Assembly: GCA_037962975.1 (NCBI GenBank)
Contig: CM075673.1
Span: forward strand, 117,695,001 to 117,759,000
Source of the DNA: Clitoria ternatea
Lineage: Eukaryota > Streptophyta > Magnoliopsida > Fabales > Fabaceae
DNA length: 64,000 nucleotides
Reading direction: 5' to 3'
Shown: positions 22,839-34,788 of the stretch, piece after piece
Numbering within the stretch: position 1 is the stretch's first letter
Layout of the letters: each line of letters opens with the position of its first letter
Notes under the pieces: generated by a model
The model's database searches: none
The model's input: the letters and a program-made list of their open reading frames with translations, nothing else
Told to the model about the DNA's origin: nothing
Program-made: the position numbers and the translations under genes

Positions 22839-24224
22839 AAAGTTGAAATCATCGTTCGGAACACAAACCTATCACAAACATACTTATACACGCTATTAAT
22901 ATATCATCATAGGGCATCATCCCCCAACGCTCACTATCAAGTACTAGACTTGTCTAAATCCAATTTACATGCTCATGTTAGGCTTCGGGAATTCTTCTCC
23001 CAAGACCAAGACTCTTTAAATCTTTACGGGCTAACCGCACTTAACAACAACAATACTATGTCCCTTAGCCTTAAGACCTCCAAATCATCACATGAATCAT
23101 TCAACCATCATCAAAAATCTATTCGAACTCATTATAAACCTATCGGATCCGTCTAAGATCATTACCAATTCAACTATTTCAAAATGGCATATCCATTCAT
23201 CAATTTAAGTATCTATTCCCCTAATCCACTATCAATGGCTTACAACCATTTTCAACATCATCATAAACATCAACAACCTAAATTAATTCCTCCAATCACT
23301 CAAATACTCATATACACTTCCCTCCTAATTCTCAATAATCGTCATCAATGATTCAAACAGTTAATTCCTCATATATAATCATCCTAGAGTATTAAAAGTC
23401 ATCAGAATCATCAACTTAACAAAAAAAATAAAAAATAAAAAAATCTTTAACTCATTATACTTTTCATCAAAACCTAATGATTATTTCTAATAACCACTAA
23501 TCTCCATTATTTATAACACCTACACACACATAATCATGGTTTTCCACAAAAATCACTTTCCATAATATCATTACTCATTTCCCCCAAAGCCTAGAGTTAG
23601 GGTTTGACTAAAATCAAACAGTCACCCTTAACAGCCATTATCTTCCATCTCAAATTTTAAAATCTTCGTATACCATTTCACACCTATCCAAAGATACTTA
23701 AGACATATTCTACTTTTGGGTTTCACATGAAAATGGTTTATATTCTTAACCCATTCATAATGCACTCTCCTATCACCATAGAAACCAAAACCTAAAACAA
23801 CAAAAGAGTATAAGAATTTCACCTTAAGCTCCACGCTATCCCTAGCCTTAGTATGTCCACGAAAATGAAGAGAGAATACGGAGTTTCCAATCATTGAATC
23901 ATCTTCATATTGATGAATAAGAAAGCATGGTTGGTTGGTATGGAAGTAGACTCATAAAATGATTATCCAAAATAGGATTTTCTTCTAATGAAAATATCAT
24001 GGTTTCGTTATGATAGTCTACTAAAACTTGATTCACCGATAACTAATTCATTCCAGATTCTTCAAAAGTAAACAAACAAGATTGACAAGGAAGTTCCTAC
24101 CTTCTAATGAGCTCAGAGCAATCGTCACACACCTTAGTAATCCTAAGTTATGTACCGGTGGAAATGGAAACAATCAGGTCATATATTATAGGTCCCATAG
24201 GTAATTGAAGACGTCTAACTTACT
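22839..24224. other. LARD interior without recognised coding sequence
   Basis: About 1.4 kb where pol should be. An 88-codon minus frame (23628-23894, basic, aromatic-rich) matches no family I know and lies between the deleted pol and the LTR. Nothing else stands out. Confidence 0.4.
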
Positions 24225-24852
24225 TCTCAAAAATAGAAGAATGTGTAGCATTAGAATCAGACATCACAGATAATATGGTATCATTGATCTCATACTTACT
24301 TTGCATAAGGTCGCCTGCTTGGTCCGTCTCTGACCCGCTGATGTCAAAGACTCTTCCTGTATGTGATCTCTCGTCTGTTGACTCCCTATACTGTCTTATA
24401 GGTTGAACAGCGTGAGCGTTTTCTCTACGAACTTCTTGATAACCAGAACCTCTTTGATTATTCCTGATGTTATTGTTGTTGTTGATTCGACGTTTCTATG
24501 GACAATTTGGGCTGATATGACCCTTTTGATTGCATCGATGGCAAGTAATATTTTCTAAGCGTCTATTGCAACCACGTACATGGTGATTACCTCCGCAGTT
24601 ATGACGCTTTATATTCACATGATTGTTACGTTTTTCAGAAGAAGATGATGATCCTCCCTTGAAACGATTTGGATAAAACGATCCTCTCTTTTTGAAGGTA
24701 ATTGACTGAGGTTTCAGTTGTCTATTAATCTCTTCTCGTGCCAATCTGTCTTGGTGGTTTTCTTCGAAAATTCTTAGTTGATTTTGCCTTTCTATAGCTT
24801 CAGCCAAACGGTTGATAGCAGCTGCCATAGCGTCGTTATCGTTCCTTGCCAT
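24225..24852 (-). pseudogene. LARD gag C-terminus and protease start
   Basis: Starts with ATG 24852 and reads in one frame through a stop at 24498-24496 (TAG). The first 50 codons resemble a gag N-terminus joined directly to its C-terminal part, so the capsid core is deleted. A zinc knuckle CHRCNQKGHISPNC follows near 24540-24500. After a polar linker comes a protease start in which the catalytic DSG reads DSN (about 24265). The rest of protease decays by 24100. It cannot make a working capsid or enzyme. Confidence 0.8.
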
Positions 24853-25129
24853 CCTATATTCATGGTTTGATTTATACTAATCCTATGGGAAAGTATATTA
24901 TGTATATAAATACTACCTAACTATGAATGTTCTATAGTTTATCATATAAATCATATAACATTTATCATATTATCAAGTAGTAATCAAACAAATTATTTTG
25001 CAGTTTATCAGTCAGGCACAAGTCATATAGCATATACGTAACATATTATCAAACAAATAATCAAACAATTCACATAGTATATCAAGAATCAATACATGTC
25101 ATAGTAATTGGTCCTGAATTTTTGAAAAT

Positions 25130-25141
25130 GCTCTGATACCA
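25130..25141 (-). other. LARD primer binding site, initiator-Met tRNA
   Basis: TGGTATCAGAGC on the minus strand, four bases from the 5-prime LTR. This matches the 3-prime end of plant initiator tRNA-Met, the usual primer for chromoviruses. The leader 24853-25129 shows nothing else. Confidence 0.92.
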
Positions 25142-25145
25142 CCAA

Positions 25146-26143
25146 TGTGACGTCCCGTATAATTTTCCGAATAAATTTTTTGCTTTTTTAAAAGATCATT
25201 TTAAAATTCATAAATTAAATTCAGAGTTCACGTAATAGTTGATAATTGCGGAATATTATCATACATACTAGTCGTGAATAATTAAATTCAAGAAAACATT
25301 TAAGTAGCGGAAACGATTTAGAAAATAATGGTACATGATACGTTATACTTATTACAACCCATAAAATCAAAGTCCAACTAATAATTCATATAGGCATCAA
25401 TCATGGCATCACTCTTCATTCTGCGTGGCATTCACTGTAAAAATTAATGTAAGAGTGAGACAGAATATAGAATAAATATAAAATAAATAAAATTGCACAA
25501 ACACAATCAACAAACCATAATGATATGATGAATATGCCAAACAAGTTCATTTATATTTAATAAGTCTTTAATTTAGTCCAATGATGTCATGCTAGATCCA
25601 TTTGGTTTGGTGGGAATACTGCAGTAAAAAGTCTCATAGAGACTCTAGTAGGAATTAGCATAACCATGAATCCCTACACTTTCATGGCTCCTGCGAAATT
25701 GAGTGCACAAGTAGGAATTAGCATAACCATGAATTCCTACACTTTCATGGCTCCTGCGAAAATAAGTACACAAGTAGGAATTAGCATAACCATGAATCCC
25801 TACACTTTCATGGCTCCTGCAGAAATAAGTATACCAGTAGGAATTTGCACAACCATGGATCCCTACACTTCCATGGTTCTTGTGAAAATAGGGCTTAAAC
25901 TCATCATAGAGTAACCCCCCACCAGGGTAGGCAATCATGGAACCCCTAAATTCCATGGTGCGTCCAAATGCTTATGATGCATGAATGCCTTTAATTCTCT
26001 TTATCATTTAACATACCATGATATATCAATTTCCAAAACCACTTGGAAAACCACAAGTCCTCAAAGGACACATCACATATAATAATTTTCAGAATCATGG
26101 ATTTACTGTTTCAACCACATATATCAATAACCGCAAGGCATTC

Positions 26144-26181
<38 letters not shown>

Positions 26182-29100
26182 TTAGTCATTCATAATTATT
26201 TACCACCAAAATATACAAACTGAATGATGCTCATTAGACATTCATCAACATTCATAATACTTCATAATCACTTAAGAATTCAATAATAAATTGTTACCCA
26301 TAGGGAAAATATCATTTTTATCCATAATAACCATTATAAGCAAATTTCAGCATTTCCGACAGCAACATACGTTAGTAAAACAGTCATAACATGAGCAAAT
26401 CAAATCCTTTTCATGTGATTCTACTTTCTATAGCTCAATAACATAAATATCTACAACTTTCATGAAGACCATAAATTCAAATTCTAAACAGAAACATCAC
26501 TTATTCACAGAATACAAAACTGCCTCAAAGAGGATTTTTAAAACGTATATAGGTTAGTATTTTCAACGTTTCTGGAGCTACAAAAACAATTTTGGCATGA
26601 AACTAGTTCTACATTATTCTTAACACAAATATCTACAACTTTCATGAAGGCACCAACCACTAATTCTCACCACAAAATTCTCAGTTTTAAAAATAAGATT
26701 CGGATTTCATAGTTAACAGATTTTCATCATGAACGTACTTCTGTAATTTGAGCATATCTAGAGCTACAAGCATCTTTTTAACTCAAAACCACTTTCTATA
26801 GATCCCTAACATAAATATCTACAACGTTCATGAAGACATCAAAGTCTAAAAACGTATGTATAATTCCCAGAATATTCATATATGCACAAAACACAAGATA
26901 AGTATTTCAATCGGACATGCTGTAGTATTTTGATCATAACTCATGCTATACATATCCAATTTAGTCGATTCAGGTCTCAAAATTCACATAACAAGAAGAT
27001 CTACAACTTTGATGAAGACACCAATCACTAATTCTCACCACAAAGTTCCCAGTTTTAAAAATAAAATACGTATCTCAAGTTAACAGATTTACAGCTTGGA
27101 CATACTTCAGTATTTTAGGCATAACTAGAGCTACTAAAATCAGTTTGACTTGAAACCACTTTCTACAGATCCATAACACAAATATCTACAACTTTCATGA
27201 AGACATCAAAGGCTAATTATGCATGTATAAGTCCCAGACTATCAATATATACACAGAACATAGGACAATTATTCCACTCGGACATTCTGTAGTATTTTGG
27301 CTATAACTTTTGCTATGCATATCCAAATTAATTGATTCAGGTCTCAAATTTTAGATAATAAAAAGATCTACAACTTTCATGCAGAAGTCAGAATCAAATT
27401 CACACGTTTTCAGTTTCAAAACTGAGCAACAATATACGAAATTAAAGCTGGAATCCTAGAACAGCATACAATTCTACCCATTTCATAGTTATTCACAACC
27501 CTGTCCCCTCTTACTTGGTTTGCTGACTGAAAAATGGTCTCCTTGCTGTCCTTGCTCCTGTTCGAAGGTGTATTGAGGAAGAAGAGTAAAAGAGAGGAAG
27601 AAGGTATACTGGCCTTGTTCTCTGAAGGTAGGTCTGAGCAGAAGCAATGTTAATAATGTAAGGACAAGTGGGGAACAACTTTCCCTTGAGTGGATGTTTA
27701 GTGCTGTTAGTACGTTGATAATGGGAATTAAATAAGAAAGTGGGCTTATAATGGTCCACTTCTGGCCGTCCTACATACTAGGGGTGAATAATGGGTTTAG
27801 ATGCATTAAAATATGCATAAGAGACAAGAAAGGAGTCAAAAAGTTACTCCTGCACTGAATACCGACTGGAATCCACTCAGTTAGCCTCTAAGCCGACTGG
27901 AAATTGTCAGTAATGTAAAAAGAAGGAAATCCGAGTCCTTCTCACTTAGTTTTCACTCGGCACGAGCCATTCTTCACTCAGTTTTTCACTCAACAAGACC
28001 GAGTCAACTCTCAATCTGTCTACTTGGCATCATCACTCAAGTCCGAGTCATCTCACACTCGGCTTCCCTCTTGGCATAAGAGTTTAAACCGATCCATTTT
28101 CATTCAACTCAGCCAGTCAGAGCCAACTCACACCCACATAATCTATCACTCAGCTATTTATCCTAAATCCGAGTCATCACAAGCAGTCTTTCACTCAATT
28201 AAATCTTCCAGACCGATCCACACTCTTTGGTTTGTCACTCGGTAGATTACTACAAACCGACTCATTCTACTCGATTGTGCACTCGGTAAAATCAATTAAA
28301 ACCGATTCCCAACACCCTGATTTCCACTCAGTAAAATAATCCTTACTGATCATCATTCACTCAGCATTTCCCTTCAAGAACTGACTCAACATCAGATCGG
28401 CCATCACTCGGCAATTTCTTTCCTTACCGACTCATTTCTTAATCAGTTCTCACTCGGTGAATTAGAAACTGAATTCTTCTCTCCTGTAGTCTTTCACTCA
28501 GCAATTAATTCCAAGACCGACCAACGCCCATTCGATCTTCCCTCGGTATTCATACCCTTTCTCATCTGAGGAATAACTTAACCATTCATTCATCAGAGAC
28601 AAGCATCACACTCAAATCTCACTCGGACACAGCCATTACTTAGTCACTAAGAATACGGTTTACATGATTCACTCGGAATATGTATAATATTTTTCACTCG
28701 GATAACAACACTTAGGAATATAGAAGTATTTCCCACTCGGGTTTCACTCGGTTAATCATTACTTAGTCAAGATCAAACCAACTTCTTCAACTACGTTTCA
28801 CTCAGAGTCCATCAGGTCCATTACCACTCAGAAAAAGGCCCATACATACGAGTCTCACTCAGAATTTGGCTTATATACATGAGACTCACTCGGTTATTCA
28901 TCTCTTGGCTTCACAGACTAACCTTTCTTGAATTGTTCTTCACTCGAAACCCTTTAAGGCTTTCACCAGAAAAGAAGCCATATGCATAAGCTCCATTCGG
29001 AAACGAATTTTCCTTTGCTCTCCTCTCGGAAATGAAGCACTCGGGAAACTTTTATTCAGAGATGGAAACGCCTAACCATGTATGACTCAGAATTGAGTCA

Positions 29101-29596
29101 TTGGAAAATACTTGACTCGGAATTGAGTCTTTCTGGGGTATTTGACTCGGAAATGAGTCATTTGAAGGTGTTTCACTCGGAATAAACCCTCTCAGCCATG
29201 TTCCACTCGAAAAAACACAACCTTCACTCAGAATTCTTCTTTGTCACTCGGAATTTTCCTTTTTCACTCAGAATTTTCATTCTTCACTCGGAATTTCAAT
29301 TTGTCACTCGGAATTTCATCCTTCACTCGGAATCTCTACCTTTACTCGGAATTTTTCTCTTTCACTCGGAACAGGGTGCCTTTTTCACTCGGACAGTCCT
29401 TTCTAAGGCATGTTTCACTCTGAAAATGAATCTTATCATTAAAGGTCTATGTAAATCCTATAATTATACCCAAAAATAAAATTGTTGGAGTATTATATAC
29501 CATCTATAGAGTGTTTTATTCATTGATTAACACTTATAGACCTTCTATACCTTATAATTTACAAAATGGGACTATTATTAAAAACAGGATGTTACA
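25146..29596 (-). repeat. LARD 5-prime LTR (4451 bp)
   Basis: Right copy, next to the primer site, hence the promoter copy. It contains the same blocks: hairpin repeats 25665-25960, 184-bp repeats from 26449, CACTCGG arrays about 27870-29420. Confidence 0.92.
26147..26178. repeat. TA microsatellite in the LARD LTR
   Basis: About 16 TA dinucleotides, longer than the matching run near 19370 in the other LTR, so it has changed length since insertion. Confidence 0.9.
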
Positions 29597-30941
29597 GATA
29601 GCATTAGCATCAGTTTACAAACTTGTTATTCATCAAATGAATGTTAAAACTGCTTTTCTAAATGGTGACCAAGAAGAAGAAATTTATATGACTCAACTGG
29701 AAGGTTGTGTAGTTCCAGGACAAGAAAATAAAGTTTGTAAACTCCTTAAATCACTATATGGCTTAAAACAACCACCAAAACAATGGCATGAAAAATTTAA
29801 TGAAGTCTTGATTGATAATGGATTCATTTTTACTGATGTTGATAAATGTGTATATACTAAAGTAGAAAAATGTGAAAGTGTAATTATTTGTCTATATGTT
29901 GATGACATGCTGATTTTTGGTACTTGTCTTGATATTGTAATTAACATCAAGAAATTTCTTGCTTCAAACTTTGATATGAAAGATTTGGGTGAAGCAAATG
30001 TTATACTTGGTATTAAAATCATAAGGAATGGAGATGACATTATGCTATCTCAAGAACATTATGTTGAGAAACTTCTTAGGAAGTTTGGACATTATGATTC
30101 TAAGCTTGTGAGTACTCCTTATGATGGTAATACAAAATTAAAGAAAAATAAAGGAGATCTTGTATCCTAGTCAGAGTATGCCCAAATTATTGGGAGTTTA
30201 TTACATCTAATGAACTTCACTCGACCTGACATAGCCTATGTTGTAGGCAGGTTGAGTAGGTACACTCAAAATCCAAATAATGATCATTGGGCAGCAATAG
30301 CTAGACTGATGAGATATTTAAAAGGTACCATCAACTATGGTATTCTGTATAGTGGATACCCCGTTGTATTAGAAGGATATAGTGATGCAAATTGGATCTC
30401 AGATTCAGATGAGATCCAATCCACTAGTGGTTATGTATTTACACTTGGAGGTGGTGCAATAACTTGGAGATCAGCCAAACAAACAATTATTGCAAAATCC
30501 ACTATGGAATCAGAGTTCATAGCTCTGAAGTTGGCTGGGAATGAAGGTGAATGGTTAAGAAACCTTTTAGCATGTATTCCTTTGGGAATGAAACCAACAC
30601 CTTCTGTATCTTTACATTGTGATTCTCAATTGACAATAGCCATTGCGAAAAACAAAACTTACAATGGTAAGAATAGATATATTCGTCTAAGACATGATGT
30701 GGTAAAACAACTGTTGAAAGATAGAATTATTTCCATTGACTTTGTAATGTCATAAGTGAACTTGGCCAATCCTTTGACCAAACCATTGGGTAGAAAATAT
30801 ATCTACGAAACATCAAGGGGAATGGGACTTATGCTAACTTTAAAATTAACTATGATGGACACCCAACCTGATTGGAGATCCCATGAAGAAGGTTCATATG
30901 TGGTAATAACGAAGTCATGGTTAATAGCTATAGCACTATAA
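29597..30941 (+). pseudogene. copia pol part 2: reverse transcriptase and RNase H
   Basis: Continues the frame cut at 18367, starting with the second copy of GATAG. The reverse transcriptase has the NVKTAFLNGDQEEEIYM block, YGLKQPPKQW, and catalytic YVDDMLIF near 29893-29920. An in-frame TAG at 30168-30170 is followed by SLLHLMNFTRPDIAYVV. RNase H runs to about 30755 (DANW, then STMESEFIAL, then NRYIRLRHDVVKQLL). A TAA at 30753-30755 precedes the C-terminal tail (NLANPLTKPLG). Catalytic residues look kept; the stops make it a pseudogene. Confidence 0.92.
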
Positions 30942-31284
30942 ATTTTCCCCATTCCTATGGTGTGTGCTATAATAAGCATTGAATGAGAGGTTAAGCTTAT
31001 TGCTTTTAATGACTTTTGATAAGTCTTGAAAAGACTTAATTATTCCACTGTTTATTTAACATAAATTACTAAGTATTGTCTAGTTTTGATATTATTATTT
31101 AATAATTTGTTAATAATTCATGTTTTAGTTATTCATTTCAAAAGTATGTTATTTATGTAAGAAACCGATTGAAAATATTAATTAGTTAAGGAATTTTGAA
31201 GTATTTATAAATTCACTAAGCAGCCCGCATATAATTGCTAGGCAAGTAGCTTTTTATTGGTACAGGAACAGGGCGCACTTGAGA

Positions 31285-31515
31285 TAAGAAGAAAATTCCG
31301 AGTGAAATCCTACAAATCCGAGCAGGAATTGATAATTCCGAGTGAGTCTTCACAAATCCGACTGAAAGGAGCTCAAATACTGACCAAGCGAGACTTCAGG
31401 AAAGCTAACTTAAGAAGACTCCCAAGACACCGACCCCAAAAGAGTCCAAAGACCGACTGAGTGAGACTTCAAAGACACCGACTCCGAAAGAGAACAAGGA
31501 CTCGGAATATTGCAT
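31285..31515 (+). repeat. CCGAGTG boxes in U3 of the solo LTR
   Basis: AATTCCGAGTGA, AATCCGAGCAGG, ATTCCGAGTGAG, AATCCGACTGAA, ACCGACTGAGTGAG and related boxes in 230 bp, in sense orientation and near the LTR start. The motif is the same as in the Ogre-like LTR and the LARD LTR. Confidence 0.75.
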
Positions 31516-31560
31516 GAAGAACCCGAACGCCAACTGCAGAATACCGATTGAATAATCAAC

Positions 31561-31760
31561 TCGCTCAAGCGAGAGTTAAATTCGCTCAAGCGAAGGTCAA
31601 AAATTAGCTCAAGCGAAGCAATCATGCTTGAGCGAGAAAGCCATTCTGTATTACATATTTCCAATTCGCCCAAGTTTCGCCATAACGCTTAAGCGACAAA
31701 GGAACACTGCAGTGCAATTCCTGAATTCGCCCAAGCGAGAGTTTAGTCCGCTCAAGCGAG
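31561..31760 (+). repeat. Array of TCGCTCAAGCGA palindromes in the solo LTR
   Basis: About eight copies of TCGCT-ca-AGCGA or variants (TCGCCCAAGCGA, ACGCTTAAGCGA, one inverted) in 200 bp. They follow the CCGAGTG boxes and precede the TATA box by about 300 bp. Confidence 0.8.
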
Positions 31761-33315
31761 AACCCAGTAGCTGAAGCATAAAGGCAGTAATTTAAACATT
31801 GTTCCTTCCCTCCAACAACACACTCGACGCAGTGCAGTTTCCATCTTCCATTGCCTTCGCTTCTACTTGTACCTTAATAATTTAAGTAGTGAGCTGTTAT
31901 TAGTTGGCACTGAGTTGTACATTAGCTAATGATGAGTTGTAATCTGCTAAGAGCTGAGCTGTGATTAGTTAGTTAAGTTTAGTCGTTAACTTAAGGTTTC
32001 AAAGTTATCAGTTTTAGTTAGTTAGTTTTTAGATAGAAGCCTATATATACTCATGAACATACTCTGTAAATAAGATGGAAAAACAGAGACAGAATACATA
32101 GAACAAATAATACACTTCAATCTCTCACTACATTTTCATCTCTCTAAACTCTCCTATCCATGTCTCTCTGTATTCCTTCGATGAATCCAACGTCGATGGA
32201 GTTCTAAATCCCTAAGGTTGGGATTGCAAAGGTGAACAATGGAGTCTTGAAGCTGTGAGCAAGTAGATCGACTTCTAGATCCTGAGGCGAACAAGCTGAG
32301 GAGTGGAGCAGAACTGCTGGATTGACAAATCCAGAACTGATGAAGAACTTCGCCAGTGAGGAATCATGGTTGAAGCTTAGGTAACTTCCAGCTTTCTAAC
32401 TAGTTCAGGCCTAATCAATTTAGGTGAATAGTTAGAGTTCAACCTCCAATTTCGCATTAGATCCTTAGGTTAATCGAGCACTTAAGGAATTAAGGTTCAT
32501 TGCTTAAGGATTAGTGTTTTTCACCTAAGGAATTAGGGAATAACCACAAGCGGATTGTCCTCTAGATTGTGAAGTTCGATTATACTTAATTGCTTGTTTC
32601 TTGAGGAAATTGTGAGCTGAAGCAATCCTGACCTGCTTTCTTTTAATCACTTTTCACATTCATCTTAACTCTCTTTCTGAAAATACCAAAAACAACCAGA
32701 AAACACCAAAACCATAAAAACTGAATGAACTCCATGTATTTTCTGTTGGTTCAGCTTGTACTAGTCCTAGATTGAGGTACTTACCACAATCCCTGTGGGA
32801 CGATCAAATATTCTACAATTTTAACGACTGGTGCGCTTGCCATAAGTGTAAATCCGAGAGTCATATTTTGTTTTACTAAGATTTTCACCACCAAGTTAAT
32901 GACTCGGGATTTTAGCATCAACTTTCATAGCCTTTATAAGGTGGTGTATGAAAAATGCATCATACACTTGATGAAGTCACCTATATGAGTATCAAGTGAG
33001 GCCGTTTGCATGAGATTAAGGCATAATCTCTAGAGTACTCATGAAACACTAGGCACGCGCATGGCCTATTAACGCAAAACGACGATAACGACAAGAATTA
33101 TGGGGGTATGATGTGATATCTAAAGCCTCTAAAATACGCTAGATGTCTTTAGTTCATAGAAGTTTTCTTCACTAAAGCATTGTATTTTAAGCTTATTTGT
33201 CTAGGGTTTGGTTCCTAATCCAAAAGATACCAAACTTGATGCATTAAACTCTATATAGTAATTCAAGCATAGACTCTTCTGTTTTATAAAATTATTTCAT
33301 TAACTATCTTTTGAA

Positions 33316-33856
33316 ATATGTGGGGGATTGTTGGAAAAATAGTCTATTTCAAAATATATCAAGTCCCACATTGCTTGGACTTGAAATTTGTTTAAGGTTT
33401 ATATACCAAAAAGTGTGTAAGCCTTGTAAAATGGAATAGAAAGTGTTGGGACCTCACGCGCATAAAGTCCAAACACGATGTTGGGAAATTTAGTTCAAAA
33501 CGACAAATTCCCCCCCCCCCCCAATGCTGCATGCACGATTATCAAGAGACCAAAAGTTTTGCTAAAATTTTATTTAATTTTTAAACCTTCCCGCAAAAAA
33601 CCTGTTTTCGGAATTTAAATTTTGAAATGGAAAGGTATGTTGTTTCTTGCCCTGTGCAGATGTGTTCCCGCCAACTGCAAACAGCCATTGGAACAAGCAT
33701 CTGAAAAGGCACCTTTGCATGGCAGACTCGCTCTTTGGTGGATTTGCTTTATTACTATAATTATTTCTTGTTAGTTCTGGTCCTACCCGAGGGGTAGAAG
33801 AGTTCGTTGTATCCTAGGGGATTCTGCCATTAGAGGCGAATATATCCTTTAGGGCA
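33316..33856 (+). repeat. Polypurine tract and 3-prime LTR of the copia element
   Basis: TGTGGGGGAT is followed by an LTR starting TGTTGGAAAAATAGTC at 33329. The end is placed at TTTAGGGCA, 33856; this could be off by a few bases because no target duplication confirms it. A run of 14 C at about 33508 interrupts the match to the 5-prime LTR. The 390 bp before the tract are copia 3-prime UTR. Confidence 0.78.
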
Positions 33857-34788
33857 GTGCGATTAGGTTAACAAATGGCAAGATTGAAATTAATTAAGAA
33901 AACATTGGATTACAGTTTTAAAACTTTCATCAATTTTTTTATTAAAATGATAATATATGAATTTTTTTATGTGTTGTCAGTGTTGTTAAAATTTAAATAA
34001 ATACCCATGTATTACCCTTTGATTAAAAAAATCATAATATAAATATAAGAAACTTTTAAAGTTTGTCCTAAATAACAATAGAATTAAAACTCTAATTCTA
34101 GATTCAAAAATTATATAATATATATTTTTTGAATTCAAATATAATAAGACTACTATATATTATAAATGTAAACGCTTCTCTTGATAAATTTTAATACAAT
34201 ACTATATACATGTACTTTGTATGGTTTTAATTTTAAAAATACTTATTTCATATTTATATTATTATAAAATTTTTAAATCAATATAAATTTTAAAATATTT
34301 TGATAAAAAATATCCATATTATATTTTAACATAAATATTTTATTTTAAATTTTTTATTTAAATTTGATATTGTTAATTTATGATTAGAAATCTTCTAAAA
34401 TATTATAAATTAAAATTCATACCAATAAATATTTAGATCTTTTCCAAGTTGGATTATTCTATTATTTGAATTAAATGTAAGTAAATTTCATCTGATTTTG
34501 TTATCATGTTATACAAATACACTGAGTTTGAATAAATATACTCATAAAAGTATTATAGCAACCTAATTATAATAAAACATATAATTGTAGGAAAATTGTC
34601 AATTGAAAGGCATATAATTGAAATTAAATAATCTAATAAAAAAATAAAGTATGCAAAATCTTGTAACGTCCCCTTAGTGAATTTTTATATTTATTTTGGG
34701 GTCTGATTAAATTAAGGTGAACTTTTCACCTTCAAAACTTCCCCGACAATAAATAGTAGGAACTCAATGGTCACGTCACTCAAAATAG
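33857..34788. repeat. Duplicated spacer, copy 2, right part
   Basis: Matches 14257-15190. From 34662 it is the intact start of the G1 LTR, which continues here but is cut off at 15190 in copy 1. No gene is visible. Confidence 0.88.

Larger units (their letters stand above)
18368..29596 (-). mobile_element. LARD-like non-autonomous Ty3 element with 4.4 kb LTRs
   Basis: LTRs 18368-22800 and 25146-29596 begin TGTGACGTCC and end GGATGTTACA. The target duplication is a perfect GATAG (18363-18367 and 29597-29601), and the copia frame reads on across it. The interior is only 2345 bp: an initiator-Met primer site, a gag zinc-knuckle and protease remnant, and the polypurine tract. Reverse transcriptase, RNase H and integrase are missing. 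The primer type and polypurine region point to a Tekay-like chromovirus parent. Large LTRs with a short interior match the LARD class. Confidence 0.92.
31017..32920 (+). mobile_element. Solo Athila-type LTR (1904 bp) in the copia 3-prime UTR
   Basis: Begins TGATAAG, ends AGCATCA, and is flanked by a perfect duplication ACTTT (31012-31016 and 32921-32925). The TATA box is CTATATATAC at 32041. Near the 3-prime end lies CGACTGGTGCGCTTGCCA, the U5 box also seen (inverted) at the start of both LTRs of the Athila-like element. No interior is present, so it formed by recombination between LTRs of a lost element. The small frames inside (31257-31460 and 31410-31673) are repeat-derived. Confidence 0.9.
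15702..33856 (+). mobile_element. Ty1/copia element (Tork-like) with two nested insertions
   Basis: Two related LTRs (15702-15940 truncated, 33329-33856), a gag-pol frame, and the polypurine tract TGTGGGGGAT before the 3-prime LTR. Removing the LARD (18368-29596) and the solo LTR (31017-32920), each with its own 5-bp duplication, leaves about 5 kb. A deletion removed the rest of the 5-prime LTR, the primer site and the start of gag. No clean target duplication is seen: the left flank ends GTGCACAT and the right begins GTGCG. The lineage call rests on the YGLKQPPKQW and YVDDMLIFG style of its reverse transcriptase. Confidence 0.88.

Noticed and set aside
18795..25956. Repeat-peptide frames (MNPYTFMAPAK units) on both strands
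   Set aside because: They come from a 63-bp tandem unit, which stays open in every phase without a stop. Both strands are equally open.
15702..33856. A clean target duplication for the first copia
   Set aside because: The flanks GTGCACAT and GTGCG do not match over five bases, and the 5-prime end is rearranged, so I do not claim one.
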